Assembly (NCBI GenBank): GCA_024643915.1
Contig: JAHEMB010000023.1
Coordinates: 1 to 14,370 of the forward strand
DNA: 14,370 nucleotides
Source of the DNA: Rhodothermaceae bacterium
GTDB taxonomy: Bacteria > Bacteroidota > Rhodothermia > Rhodothermales > JAHEMB01
Direction: 5' to 3'
The translations under genes were made by a program, and so were the position numbers. Below are positions 1-7,946 of the stretch, piece by piece. The notes beneath the pieces were generated by a model. That model did not search any database and was not told the origin of the DNA. It was given only the letters and a program-made list of their open reading frames with translations. Each line of letters starts with the position of its first letter. The first letter of the stretch is position 1.

Positions 1-15
1 GTTCCGAACGAGCGG

Positions 16-38
16 TCCCCCTTCGTAGAGAAGGGGGA
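16..38. repeat. Perfect 9-bp inverted repeat (hairpin)
   Basis: TCCCCCTTC at 16-24 pairs exactly with GAAGGGGGA at 30-38 around a 5-nt loop. No T-run follows on either strand, so it does not look like a complete intrinsic terminator for either direction. It may end a transcript from outside the window or be a remnant of one. A second, weaker 8-bp inverted repeat (CACCCGGC at 113-120, GCCGGGTG at 160-167) lies between it and the first gene. No other feature is seen in 1-208. Confidence 0.45.
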
Positions 39-208
39 GGACGCTCAGAGGAGAAAAAGGGTGGCAGTAAACGCTTGCAACTTTTTGTTTTACCCTGGTG
101 ACGCAGGGCTGACACCCGGCATGCGGTATCCTGTCTTCGTGAGCCTGGCATTGCTGCACGCCGGGTGCTTCATCTGATACGTCGTGACCAATCTCTGGAG
201 GGAGACCC

Positions 209-1249
209 ATGCCGACCCAACGAATCAATCCGCTCAGCCGCCGTCCCCAGGGGCGTCGCCTGGTGGTGGCCGTACGCGGCGCTGCCGGGACGGGCAAGAG
301 CGTCTTCGCCGCCACCCTGGCCGACGCCGGCCTCGGTCGCCTGTGCTTCTTCGATACCGAGCGCAAAGCCCGCCTGCTCCCCGGCAGCGACGGCAGCCGT
401 TTCGACGCCATCGAGATCCGTCACCCGGACGAACTGCCCGAGTTCATCGAGTGGGCGCTCGAAGGAGAGGGGCGCCAGCAGGGTTATGGCTGCTTCGTGC
501 TCGACTCGTGGGCCATGTACTTCGGCCGCAAGCACCGCGAGACCCTCCAGGCCGTCCGCGCTCGCACGGGGGATCCCCTCGCCCAGCCCTCCGCTGAGGA
601 GCTTGCCAACGATCAGGTGATTTTCCAGGAGGTGCTGCGCCGCCTGTGCATCGACAGCGGGGCATGTGTGGTCATCACGGACCAGATCTCGGCGCGGGGC
701 AAGGAGGAGCGGGAGGAGAACGAGATGGGCCAGGTGCTGCCCATGACGACGGGCGGCCTCGAATACTTCGTCGATGTGATGGTGGAGCTGTCGCTGCGTG
801 TCGAGGGGTTCGAGCAGGTGCGTGTGGCGCGCGTGGTCAAATCCAACAGCCCCGCCTTCCCCGTCGGTCTGGAACTCAAGAATGCCGCTTTCACCGACTT
901 CCTGGCCCGCCTGGGCGAGCCGTCCGAGGCGCCCGCGCCGCCCTTCGCGCCCGAACTTCTCGAAGTTACGCCCGAGCTGGAAGCGCCTGCCGGGCCTTCG
1001 CTTGAGGATCTCATCGTGCAGGCCGAGGGCTTTGGCCTCAGCCGCGCCGACCTGCTCATCGCCGCGCGTCACTACTGCGGCGTGCACGACCTGGAGCGCC
1101 TAGCGCCCGAGCAGATCGACGACCTCTCGCAGAAGATGGCGGCCCGGTACGCCAGCGCTGAAAAGGTAGCTGTCGCACGCGCCGCCGTCGCTAAGAACGG
1201 CAAAGCTTCCGCTAATGGAAGGCGCAACGGCAAGGCGAAAGCGGCCTGA
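209..1249 (+). CDS. RecA-fold P-loop ATPase, AAA_24/Sak4-like
   Basis: 346 residues, predicted cytoplasmic. A canonical Walker A, GAAGTGKS, is at residues 24-31. A beta-strand ending in acidic DTE follows at 49-51, and a Walker B-like FVLDS is at 96-100. A further hydrophobic strand CVVITDQ near 150 resembles the strand and sensor position of RecA-like folds. This arrangement matches the AAA_24/Sak4 group, mostly phage-type single-strand-annealing or recombination ATPases. The last ~35 residues are rich in Ala, Lys, Asn and Gly, probably a flexible, basic nucleic-acid-contacting tail. The ATG is well supported: GGAGG at 197-201 sits 7 nt upstream. The gene stands alone, with its own terminator directly downstream and no recognisable phage genes beside it in this window. 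Its actual substrate cannot be read from sequence. Alternative reading: a generic nucleotide-binding ATPase of unknown role. Confidence 0.85.
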   Translation: MPTQRINPLSRRPQGRRLVVAVRGAAGTGKSVFAATLADAGLGRLCFFDTERKARLLPGSDGSRFDAIEIRHPDELPEFIEWALEGEGRQQGYGCFVLDSWAMYFGRKHRETLQAVRARTGDPLAQPSAEELANDQVIFQEVLRRLCIDSGACVVITDQISARGKEEREENEMGQVLPMTTGGLEYFVDVMVELSLRVEGFEQVRVARVVKSNSPAFPVGLELKNAAFTDFLARLGEPSEAPAPPFAPELLEVTPELEAPAGPSLEDLIVQAEGFGLSRADLLIAARHYCGVHDLERLAPEQIDDLSQKMAARYASAEKVAVARAAVAKNGKASANGRRNGKAKAA

Positions 1250-1285
1250 CACGGCTGCTGCCTCGCCGGACGCTTTCCGGTCTGG

Positions 1286-1323
1286 ACGGGCTCTCTGCCA
1301 CCGCGCGGAGAGCCCGTTTCTTT
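1286..1323 (+). terminator. Intrinsic terminator of the ATPase gene
   Basis: ACGGGCTCTC at 1286-1295 pairs perfectly with GAGAGCCCGT at 1308-1317 (10 bp, 12-nt loop). The stem is followed by TTTCTTT-like T-rich sequence (1317-1323). It lies 37 nt past the stop of the upstream gene. Stem strength, T-tail and position all fit Rho-independent termination on the plus strand. Confidence 0.8.
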
Positions 1324-1378
1324 ATTGCGGATTGCGAAATGGCTTAGCCATTCCCGAAGGAATTGCGCATTGCGGAAT
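1324..1378. repeat. Intergenic ATTGCG repeat cluster with two small hairpins
   Basis: Four copies of ATTGCG occur in ~50 bp, starting at 1324, 1331, 1362 and 1369, so two pairs each at a 7-bp step. The middle holds an inverted repeat, AATGGC (1338-1343) against GCCATT (1347-1352), then TTCC (1351-1354) against GGAA (1359-1362). The block is clearly more AT-rich than its surroundings. It resembles a dispersed intergenic repeat element, but only one copy is in this window. It is too short and structured to code for a protein. Confidence 0.5.
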
Positions 1379-1460
1379 GACAATGAGGAAGCTAGCTTTG
1401 TTCTCCGGCTCTCTCGCATTCCTCTCGATGATCAACTATCTTCCCTGCGCGATCCAATCG

Positions 1461-1493
1461 TCCACTCTTCCGCTCCTCCATTCCTCCCTTCCT
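1461..1493. other. Pyrimidine tract immediately before the channel gene
   Basis: 30 of 33 bases on the plus strand are C or T (exceptions at 1464, 1472 and 1480). The tract ends 5 nt before the ATG at 1499, exactly where a purine-rich Shine-Dalgarno site would normally lie. On the minus strand it reads as GGAAGGGAGG-like purine sequence, but no convincing minus-strand gene starts from it. Function unknown. Confidence 0.4.
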
Positions 1494-1498
1494 GAATC

Positions 1499-3442
1499 AT
1501 GCCGCACCGCGTGAAGAACAGGCTGAAGTACGTGCTGGAGCGGTGGATCCAGCGGGGCGCGCTGTACCAGTTCCTCATGATCGCCGGGCTGATTGTGGCG
1601 GTGGCAGTGGGGGGCGGGCTGCTGGCGTTCGTGATCGCGGGCGGGTTTGCGGGGCCGTTCGAGGCCGTCTGGTGGTCGTTCCTGCGGCTGACCGATCCCG
1701 GCTACCTGGGCGACGATGAAGGGACGGCGCTCCGCGTGATCTCTACCCTCGTGACGGTGCTGGGCTACGTCCTTTTCATGGGCTCGCTCATCGCCATCCT
1801 GACGCAGTGGCTCAACCAGACGATGCGCAAGCTGGAGAGCGGCCTGACGCCCATCGCCATGAAGGGGCACGTGCTGATCCTCGGGTGGACGAATCGGACG
1901 CCCGCCATCGTCCACGAACTGGTGCTCTCCGAAGGGCGGGTGGCGCGCTTTCTGAGGCGGCGGGGCGTGCGGCGGCTGCGTATCGTCATCCTCGCGGAAG
2001 AGGTCGATGCCACCCTCCGGCACGAGCTGCGCGAGCAGGTAGGGCGCGAAATGCACAAGTGGCAGATCATTCTCCGCTCTGGCTCGTCGTTGCGCCTGGA
2101 GCACCTTCACCGGGTGGATTTCATGCGGGCTGCTGTCATCCTCCTGCCCGGCGCCGACTTCACGCTCGGCGGTGCCGAGGCTACCGACGCCCGCGTCATC
2201 AAGACGCTCCTCTCCATCTCCAACTACGGCGAAGCCGCCAAGGAGCCGCCGCCGCCCCTGGTGGCCGAAATTTTCGACGCGAAAAAGATCGCCATCGCGC
2301 AACGGGCCTACCAGGGTGAGATCGACGTGGTGGCGAGCGATGCGTTCATCAGCCGCCTCATCGCGCAGAACGTGCGGCACCGGGGGCTCTCGTTCGTCTA
2401 CGCGGAGATCCTCTCCTACGGCAGCGGTAACGAGGTTTACGTGCGGCCCTGCCCGGAATTCGCGGGGGCGGGGATCCACGAAATCGAAGACGCTTTCGAA
2501 GAGGCCGTGGTGCTGGGCGCGGTGCGGCCCGCCGCGCGCGGTTTCGAGCCTTTGCTCAACCCGCCACCCGACTTCCGGCTGCAAGAAGACGACCGGCTCG
2601 TCCTCATCGCCCGCACGTTCGAGGAGTCGGCGCCGCTAGAGGGGTTCCGCCCGCAACGGGTCGAGCGTCCCTCGTCGGTGCGGCGGCCCGTGCCGCTCCA
2701 TCCCGAACGGCGTATCCTCGTGATGGGCTGGAGCCACAAGGTTTTTGCCCTCCTGCGCGAGTTCGGCAGCTACGGCAGCGAGCGCTTTCTTATTGACGTG
2801 CTCTCCGTCGTCCCCACGGCCGAGCGCGAGGCGCAGCTATCGAGCCTGGCGCTGAACGCAGGGCGCGTCCAGGTGCGCCAGCTCGAAGGCGACTATACCG
2901 ACGCTGCCGACGTGGAGGCCCTGGCTCCCACCGGCTACGACAACGTCGTCTTTCTGAGCAGCGACTGGTTGGAGACAGGAGAGGAGACGGACGCACGGAC
3001 GCTCCTGGGCTACGTATTGCTGCGCTCGCTTTTGCCAGAGGACGGCGGGCCTGAAATTCTGGTCGAGTTGATGGATCCGGAGAACGCGCGCCTCTTCCGC
3101 AAGCGCCCCGGCGAGGTCATCATCAGCCCCGTCATCCTCAGCCACATACTCGCGCACGTGGCCCTGCGGCGCGAACTAAGCGCCGTCTTCGGTGAGTTGT
3201 TCGGCCCCGGCGGTGCGGAAATTTTTTTCCGGGATGCGGGCGACTACGGCCTCGCCGGGCGGGAGGTGAGCTTCCGCGAGGTGCAGCACGCGGCGGCGGA
3301 ACACGGCGAGATTGCGCTCGGTGTGCGGCTGGCAGGGGGCCCAACCCACACGATAGGCGGCGTCTACGTCAACCCGCCCGCCCAGAAACGTTGGACGCTC
3401 ACCGAAGACGACGAAATCGTGGTGCTGACGACGTATAGTTGA
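1499..3442 (+). CDS. CASTOR/POLLUX-related putative ion channel
   Basis: 647 residues, an inner-membrane cation channel with large cytoplasmic regulatory domains. The N-terminus is basic. A first membrane helix lies at about 22-48. A re-entrant pore region follows at about 54-75 (VWWSFLRLTDPGYLGDDEG). A second helix is at about 79-105. An RCK-like Rossmann domain starts near 123 (GHVLILGWTNR), and a second one near 402 (RRILVMGWSHK). This order (two helices, pore, tandem RCK-type domains) and the pore sequence match bacterial relatives of plant CASTOR/POLLUX rather than classical TrkA/Kch K+ channels, which have a TVGYGD filter. Ion selectivity is therefore not proven here. The start is bounded by an in-frame TGA at 1493-1495. 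A GTG at 1511 is the only close alternative, and neither has a Shine-Dalgarno site. The gene appears monocistronic. Confidence 0.9.
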   Translation: MPHRVKNRLKYVLERWIQRGALYQFLMIAGLIVAVAVGGGLLAFVIAGGFAGPFEAVWWSFLRLTDPGYLGDDEGTALRVISTLVTVLGYVLFMGSLIAILTQWLNQTMRKLESGLTPIAMKGHVLILGWTNRTPAIVHELVLSEGRVARFLRRRGVRRLRIVILAEEVDATLRHELREQVGREMHKWQIILRSGSSLRLEHLHRVDFMRAAVILLPGADFTLGGAEATDARVIKTLLSISNYGEAAKEPPPPLVAEIFDAKKIAIAQRAYQGEIDVVASDAFISRLIAQNVRHRGLSFVYAEILSYGSGNEVYVRPCPEFAGAGIHEIEDAFEEAVVLGAVRPAARGFEPLLNPPPDFRLQEDDRLVLIARTFEESAPLEGFRPQRVERPSSVRRPVPLHPERRILVMGWSHKVFALLREFGSYGSERFLIDVLSVVPTAEREAQLSSLALNAGRVQVRQLEGDYTDAADVEALAPTGYDNVVFLSSDWLETGEETDARTLLGYVLLRSLLPEDGGPEILVELMDPENARLFRKRPGEVIISPVILSHILAHVALRRELSAVFGELFGPGGAEIFFRDAGDYGLAGREVSFREVQHAAAEHGEIALGVRLAGGPTHTIGGVYVNPPAQKRWTLTEDDEIVVLTTYS

Positions 3443-3469
3443 GCGATAGAGAAAGTTTGGGACAGGAGA

Positions 3470-3501
3470 TGCAATTGGTTGTGCAATTTCTTACAGTAAG
3501 A
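3470..3501. promoter_or_regulatory. AT-rich region with direct repeats and a 13-bp palindrome
   Basis: TGCAATT occurs at 3470-3476 and again at 3482-3488 (12-bp step). It is followed by the palindrome TCTTAC-A-GTAAGA at 3489-3501. An AT-rich TATAGC-like hexamer lies at 3518-3523. The whole lies in the 195-bp gap upstream of the large secreted protein and is much more AT-rich than its surroundings. It is a plausible promoter/operator, but no convincing -35/-10 pair could be fixed. Confidence 0.3.
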
Positions 3502-3637
3502 GAGCGCACGTTCGTTTTATAGCATTGGGGAAGGATCGTACGATGAGGCGGTAGTCGGTGGCCGGTCTGCGTCTGTTTACGTGGCACTGCACTTCACGGG
3601 ACCCCTGGTTTTTGCAAACCATCCAGAGGGGATCGCC

Positions 3638-6600
3638 ATGACGCGGAAAAGGGCAATTATGCTACTCCTGGCCGTTTTCGTGGGGCTGCCGGCGGCCGTA
3701 GCCGTGGTCATCGCCTGCATGCCGTCGGTGATGCCGCCGCAGTGTCCGAAGACGAGCTACCTGGGCAAGACGGCGGGTAGCACGGTGGTGTTGCCGCCCG
3801 GTGGGGGGGCCTTCACCACGCTCATCGGCCTGCTGCCGTTCGTGAGTTGGGACGCCGGCACCGCTGCCTGCGCCATGCCGAGCGCTTCCGAAGTGACGCT
3901 CGAACTGGACTGCACGCCGGTAGGCGGCGGGGCGCCCTTCACGCTTGGGCCCGTCACATTTCCCCTCGGCGCACCCGGCGGGCCGGGCGCCCAGCCCGTG
4001 GCAGGCGGCGGTGTGGCCTTCCCGATCCCCGCCGGCACCCCGCCTTCGACGTGCCTCGTGACCGGCACCTACGATGTCGATTTCACCGGCGGCGTCGGCG
4101 CGATGAGGCTCTCGGCAGCGGGCGACCTGGAGATCTGCCTCGTCGAGCCTTCGCCGATTGATCCAATCCTCCCACGTCTCGACCTTCAGATCCTGGATGT
4201 CGGGCTGATGGAAGGGCCGGCGCAGTTCGCAGCGCACCAGGGGGATCAGGGGCAACTCTTCGTCCTCGTTGCGAACAACTCGGACGAGACGGCGCAGGTG
4301 AGCCTGGAGAGTGAGGGCAAGCAAATCGCGGTCTTCCCGATGGGCTTTACCTCCGAGGCCGATGCGTACGCTAGCGGCGTCTACCGTATCTCCGACCCCA
4401 ACGGCGACGTTTTCCCGACCGCCATCATCACCGATGACGGCCCGCTGCCCACCGACCGGGTGCCGGGCGTGCCGGGTGACCGCGGCACCCGCCCGCTGAC
4501 GATGACGCACGAACTGGAGCCGGGCGAGGTCGACGTCTTTGCCCTCAACACGAACAGCTTTGGCGCCTGCGCGGACGGCTCGTGTAGCGAGCGTAACCTT
4601 TGCGTGCGGGGCCAGTTTGCCAACGGCGGCCCGCCGCACGTCGCGAAAGCCTGCACGCAGTATACCCACCGGGTGGATAACAGCCGGCGCCCCCGCTACC
4701 CCGGCCTCACCATTGATGTGGAGACGAAGGCGCATCCCCAGGTCGATGCGCAGTGGACGAACACGTCCTTCCTTGACGGCAAGGGCAACACGATCGATCA
4801 GACGCACGAGGGCAACCTGCTGCCCAATTTCCGCATCCAGCCCAACAGCATATTGCAAACCACGGGCGATCTTTTGCGTGCCGGCCTGCCGCCCAACCTT
4901 CAGTGGCCGGGCCGCGTCGAGACGCGCATCACCCTCCCGCAACAGGCCGACGCCGCCACGTTCGAGACCTATGTCTTCGATCAGCGCGACGGCTTTGTGG
5001 GGCAGTACAACCTGTGGGAAGTGGGAGGGCTGCAAGGGCAGACCGCCGATTGCAACCTGCCGGCCTTCTCGCTCGCGCCAGGGACGGCTCCGCAGCAGGG
5101 GGGCTTCCGCCGGTCGTTCATTGACTTCAAGTCGGACGGTCGCTGCGGCCCCAATAGCGAGGTTGTTATCCATGAGGAGGTGGGGGGCGCCCGGGAGGAG
5201 ATCTTCAATGGCACCTTCGGGGATCTCGTGCAGGAATCGTTGCGAAACTCCTTGCTTAAGCTAGATCTCCTCACGTGTCGCACCCTCACCTTTCCCCACG
5301 GCAACTTGCTGGAGGCGGACCTGCTCGTCCCCGACCCGCCCTTCGTCGTAGAAAACGCCCCCTTCGATGCTGCCACCTTGCAGCGAACGATTGCTTTCTT
5401 CGATCGGAACGGCAACCCGGCGCCGTTTCAGAGCGCGCGCATCGAGGGCGCGCCCGGCGCAACAGTAGGCACCCCCAACGGCACCGGCAACCTGGGTCTC
5501 ACCTTCGACCTTTCCGGGCTCGACCAGGCGCTGGAGACGTTCATCGCCACCCTTCTGGTCGAGAGCCCGACCGCCCTCAACGCCACCGCTGCCAACCCGC
5601 TGGAAATTCCCATCGTGATACGGCGCGAGCAGTCCCCGGTGCTGCCCATGTTGATGCCCGAACTGGACGGTCCGGGCCTCATTCAGGCAGGCGAGCGGTA
5701 CCCGTTGGGCATCACGCTCGATCCCGAGATTGCTGCGCTCATCCAGGACCTCGAATGCCTGCTCGGCCTCGACAACCCGGATGAGGTGGATATTTTGGCG
5801 CTGCCTGACAATCCCTTCTCGTTCGACCCGTTCGACGAGACGACGCCGCAGGGCGTGCGCGACCGCGTGGGTGGTTTGTTCGGGGAGGTGTTCGACACGG
5901 AGCCGTGCTTCGAAAATGAGCAGAGTTGCTTTCTGCTGAGTGTGGACCCCGGCATTGCCGACATGGAGATCTTCACCGATGGCTTCGAGAGTGGGGATGT
6001 AAGTGCCTGGTCCTATACGTGCAAAGGCAGCAATACGGAGTCGACGTCTCAGAAAAACCGCGTCCTTCTAGTTGAGAAACCCTTCGGCGTACTGGACGAG
6101 AATAACGTGCTGCCGGTGGAGACCGAAGATGAGCTCTTTACGGGTATCAACCTTTTTAACGAGGACGTGATCTTCGACACGAAAACCATCGGGCTGGCCA
6201 GCGATCGTTTCACTATCGACGTACCGCTGCCGCCCATACGCGGCACCTATTTCTTCGACGAGTTCGAGAGCTTCCGCAAATCAGGGCGGAGCAACCATCC
6301 CGTGCTCGACGGAAGCCGGTGCCCGGCGCCATGCAGCGGCCTCGTCTTCGAGGCGCCCGACGGCGGCGTCAGCAACCTCCGGTTCGAAGACTTCCCCAGT
6401 CACGGCATCGACATCCGCAACGACAGCCTGTGGATTGCCAGCAACGAATTCGCGGGCAACGCGGGGGGCGGCCTCCTGATCAGCGGCAACAACAACTTCG
6501 TGGCCGACTCCCTGGTGCGCGCCAACGTGTTCGAGGACAACGGCGGGCCTGCCATCACCGTGCTACGGGGCACGGGCAACCGGCTTACCTACAACACCTT

Positions 6601-7267
6601 CGCCAGCGGCGGCTCGCTTCCCATCGACCTCGGCAATGATGGCCGCACGGAGAATGACGACGGCGACCGCGATACCGGCCCGAACGATCTCCAGAATTTC
6701 CCCGTCTTGACGAACGTGATGACGGGCAGCACGGTGGTGCAGGGCACGCTCAATAGCACCCCTAGCAGCAGTTTCACGCTCCAATTCTACGCGGGGGACG
6801 ACGTGCTGCTGCGCTTCCTGGGCGAGGCGGAAGTACGGACGGATGCCGACGGCAATGCCGCTTTCGACCTCTCGCTCGACGAGACGGCAGAGGTGGGCGA
6901 GCGCGTCTACGCCACCGCCACCAACGCCGACGGAAGCACGTCGGAGTTCTCCCGGCCCTTCGCGGTGGTAGGCGTGGCGGCGGAGGACGGGCCGGTGCTG
7001 CCCACCCACTTCGCCCTCTTCCAGAACTACCCCAACCCCTTCAACCCGGCGACCACCATCCGCTACGACGTGCCGCGCGCCGGCGCCGTCCGCCTGGAAG
7101 TGATCGACCTCGCGGGCCGGCAGGTGGCGCTCCTGGTGGACAACGTGCTGCCCGCAGGCCGGCACACGGTCAATTTCGGGGCGCGCAACCTGCCCAGCGG
7201 CGTTTACCTCTACCGGCTGTCCGGCGAGGGCTTCGAGACGACGAAGAAGCTGCTGCTGCTGAAGTGA
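3638..7267 (+). CDS. Large exported beta-helix protein with T9SS C-terminal sorting domain
   Basis: 1209 residues from the ATG at 3638, preceded by GAGGGG at 3626-3631. An in-frame ATG 57 bp earlier (3581) would put non-signal sequence before the signal peptide, so 3638 is preferred. The N-terminus MTRKR plus a long hydrophobic stretch is an export signal. It ends in VVIAC (Cys 27), a lipobox-like site. The middle is low in recognisable domains. Near residue 780 there is a DGFESGDVSAWS motif, seen at domain junctions in other secreted proteins. Residues ~908-990 show N/D/G-rich right-handed parallel beta-helix rungs, followed by the DLGNDG...DTGPNDLQNFPVL motif typical of such proteins. Residues ~1120-1209 are a T9SS type-A sorting domain (FQNYPNPFNP, then GVYLYRL, ending KKLLLLK). 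It is likely translocated by Sec, then secreted or surface-attached by the type IX system. The ligand or enzymatic function is unknown. Confidence 0.85.
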   Translation: MTRKRAIMLLLAVFVGLPAAVAVVIACMPSVMPPQCPKTSYLGKTAGSTVVLPPGGGAFTTLIGLLPFVSWDAGTAACAMPSASEVTLELDCTPVGGGAPFTLGPVTFPLGAPGGPGAQPVAGGGVAFPIPAGTPPSTCLVTGTYDVDFTGGVGAMRLSAAGDLEICLVEPSPIDPILPRLDLQILDVGLMEGPAQFAAHQGDQGQLFVLVANNSDETAQVSLESEGKQIAVFPMGFTSEADAYASGVYRISDPNGDVFPTAIITDDGPLPTDRVPGVPGDRGTRPLTMTHELEPGEVDVFALNTNSFGACADGSCSERNLCVRGQFANGGPPHVAKACTQYTHRVDNSRRPRYPGLTIDVETKAHPQVDAQWTNTSFLDGKGNTIDQTHEGNLLPNFRIQPNSILQTTGDLLRAGLPPNLQWPGRVETRITLPQQADAATFETYVFDQRDGFVGQYNLWEVGGLQGQTADCNLPAFSLAPGTAPQQGGFRRSFIDFKSDGRCGPNSEVVIHEEVGGAREEIFNGTFGDLVQESLRNSLLKLDLLTCRTLTFPHGNLLEADLLVPDPPFVVENAPFDAATLQRTIAFFDRNGNPAPFQSARIEGAPGATVGTPNGTGNLGLTFDLSGLDQALETFIATLLVESPTALNATAANPLEIPIVIRREQSPVLPMLMPELDGPGLIQAGERYPLGITLDPEIAALIQDLECLLGLDNPDEVDILALPDNPFSFDPFDETTPQGVRDRVGGLFGEVFDTEPCFENEQSCFLLSVDPGIADMEIFTDGFESGDVSAWSYTCKGSNTESTSQKNRVLLVEKPFGVLDENNVLPVETEDELFTGINLFNEDVIFDTKTIGLASDRFTIDVPLPPIRGTYFFDEFESFRKSGRSNHPVLDGSRCPAPCSGLVFEAPDGGVSNLRFEDFPSHGIDIRNDSLWIASNEFAGNAGGGLLISGNNNFVADSLVRANVFEDNGGPAITVLRGTGNRLTYNTFASGGSLPIDLGNDGRTENDDGDRDTGPNDLQNFPVLTNVMTGSTVVQGTLNSTPSSSFTLQFYAGDDVLLRFLGEAEVRTDADGNAAFDLSLDETAEVGERVYATATNADGSTSEFSRPFAVVGVAAEDGPVLPTHFALFQNYPNPFNPATTIRYDVPRAGAVRLEVIDLAGRQVALLVDNVLPAGRHTVNFGARNLPSGVYLYRLSGEGFETTKKLLLLK

Positions 7268-7309
7268 GGCGAGCGAGGCGGTAGCGCGTTTCGCCCGCGT
7301 GCCGTGGGG

Positions 7310-7894
7310 TCATGCCGCGTCTCGTTCGGTTCTGTCACGCGCCACATTGCCAAACAGCCGGGCCGCAATGAGCCAGAGCGCGACGAAGAACCCATTAATG
7401 CCCAGAATTTCCATTGGCGGGCTCCACGGCAGGCCCCATCCGGCGATCACCGCGATGAGAGTGACCAACGCTTGCGCGAGCGCCGTTGCGAGCATGGCAC
7501 GTGCCATGCCTTGTGGCTGAAAGCGCGCAACGAAGGCGCCGATAAGACCGACGGCGAGCACCCCGTAATACATCAAGTTGGCGTCGTTGTCCTCCGACCC
7601 GATGAGGCCCACGGCACCGATCATCCAGATGAGGAGAAAGGCGGCCGCGAGCGCAAGGCCGATGGCCCCTCGGTAGGCGGTGTCGCCTGTCTTCCTCACG
7701 GCCAGCTCATAGGCGCCAAGAGAGCCGAAGAGGAGGACGGCGGCGAAAGCGAAATCGGCCATACTCCAGTTCACTTCGTCGCTGAACTGCATCGCAACCA
7801 GGGGCAGCAGCAGGAGGAGCGTCGCGGCGGCCCAGGCCGCAATCCTCCAATAGCTCCCGCGTCGTCCGCCACCGTTTTCTGTGATCTCTACCAT
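7310..7894 (-). CDS. Uncharacterised six-helix membrane protein, regulated-module member
   Basis: 194 residues from the ATG at 7892-7894. GGAGA (plus coordinates 7902-7906) lies 7 nt upstream, which decides this start over the longer open frame reaching 7984. A short hydrophilic N-terminus is followed by about six predicted membrane segments (approximately 16-35, 44-64, 76-98, 107-125, 128-152, 163-181) and a charged C-terminus (RDRTERDAA). I recognise no catalytic motif. The style (SYWRIAAW, GSEDNDANLMYYGV, MEILGINGFF) fits a conserved family of unknown function. A promoter module identical in layout to that of the next membrane gene lies 53-109 nt upstream. It ends convergent to the T9SS gene with only 42 bp between the stop codons and no clear terminator. 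Function unknown. The context suggests it is controlled by the winged-helix regulator at 9559. Confidence 0.85.
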   Translation of the reverse strand: MVEITENGGGRRGSYWRIAAWAAATLLLLLPLVAMQFSDEVNWSMADFAFAAVLLFGSLGAYELAVRKTGDTAYRGAIGLALAAAFLLIWMIGAVGLIGSEDNDANLMYYGVLAVGLIGAFVARFQPQGMARAMLATALAQALVTLIAVIAGWGLPWSPPMEILGINGFFVALWLIAARLFGNVARDRTERDAA

Positions 7895-7946
7895 TGCCTT
7901 TTCTCCATTGTTGATGCTTGGTGAAGGTGTGGTACCAGCAGAATGC

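Noticed and set aside
16..38. Hairpin as an intrinsic terminator
   Set aside because: The stem is perfect, but no T-tract follows on either strand, so it is recorded only as an inverted repeat.
170..1087. Minus-strand open frame (305 codons) opposite the ATPase gene
   Set aside because: The plus strand has Walker motifs, a strong ribosome site and a terminator. The minus frame has none and lacks recognisable motifs.
1436..2584. Minus-strand open frame (382 codons) opposite the channel gene
   Set aside because: Low-complexity charged and His/Pro-rich sequence antisense to clear RCK-type domains. A GC-rich shadow frame.
3581..3637. Earlier ATG for the T9SS protein
   Set aside because: It would add 19 residues before a normal signal peptide. 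The ATG at 3638 has the ribosome site and the Lys/Arg-rich signal start.
3662..5173. Long minus-strand open frame (503 codons) opposite the T9SS protein gene
   Set aside because: Arg/Ala/Gly/His-rich with no fold-like pattern. It arises from codon bias on the opposite strand of a well-supported GC-rich gene.
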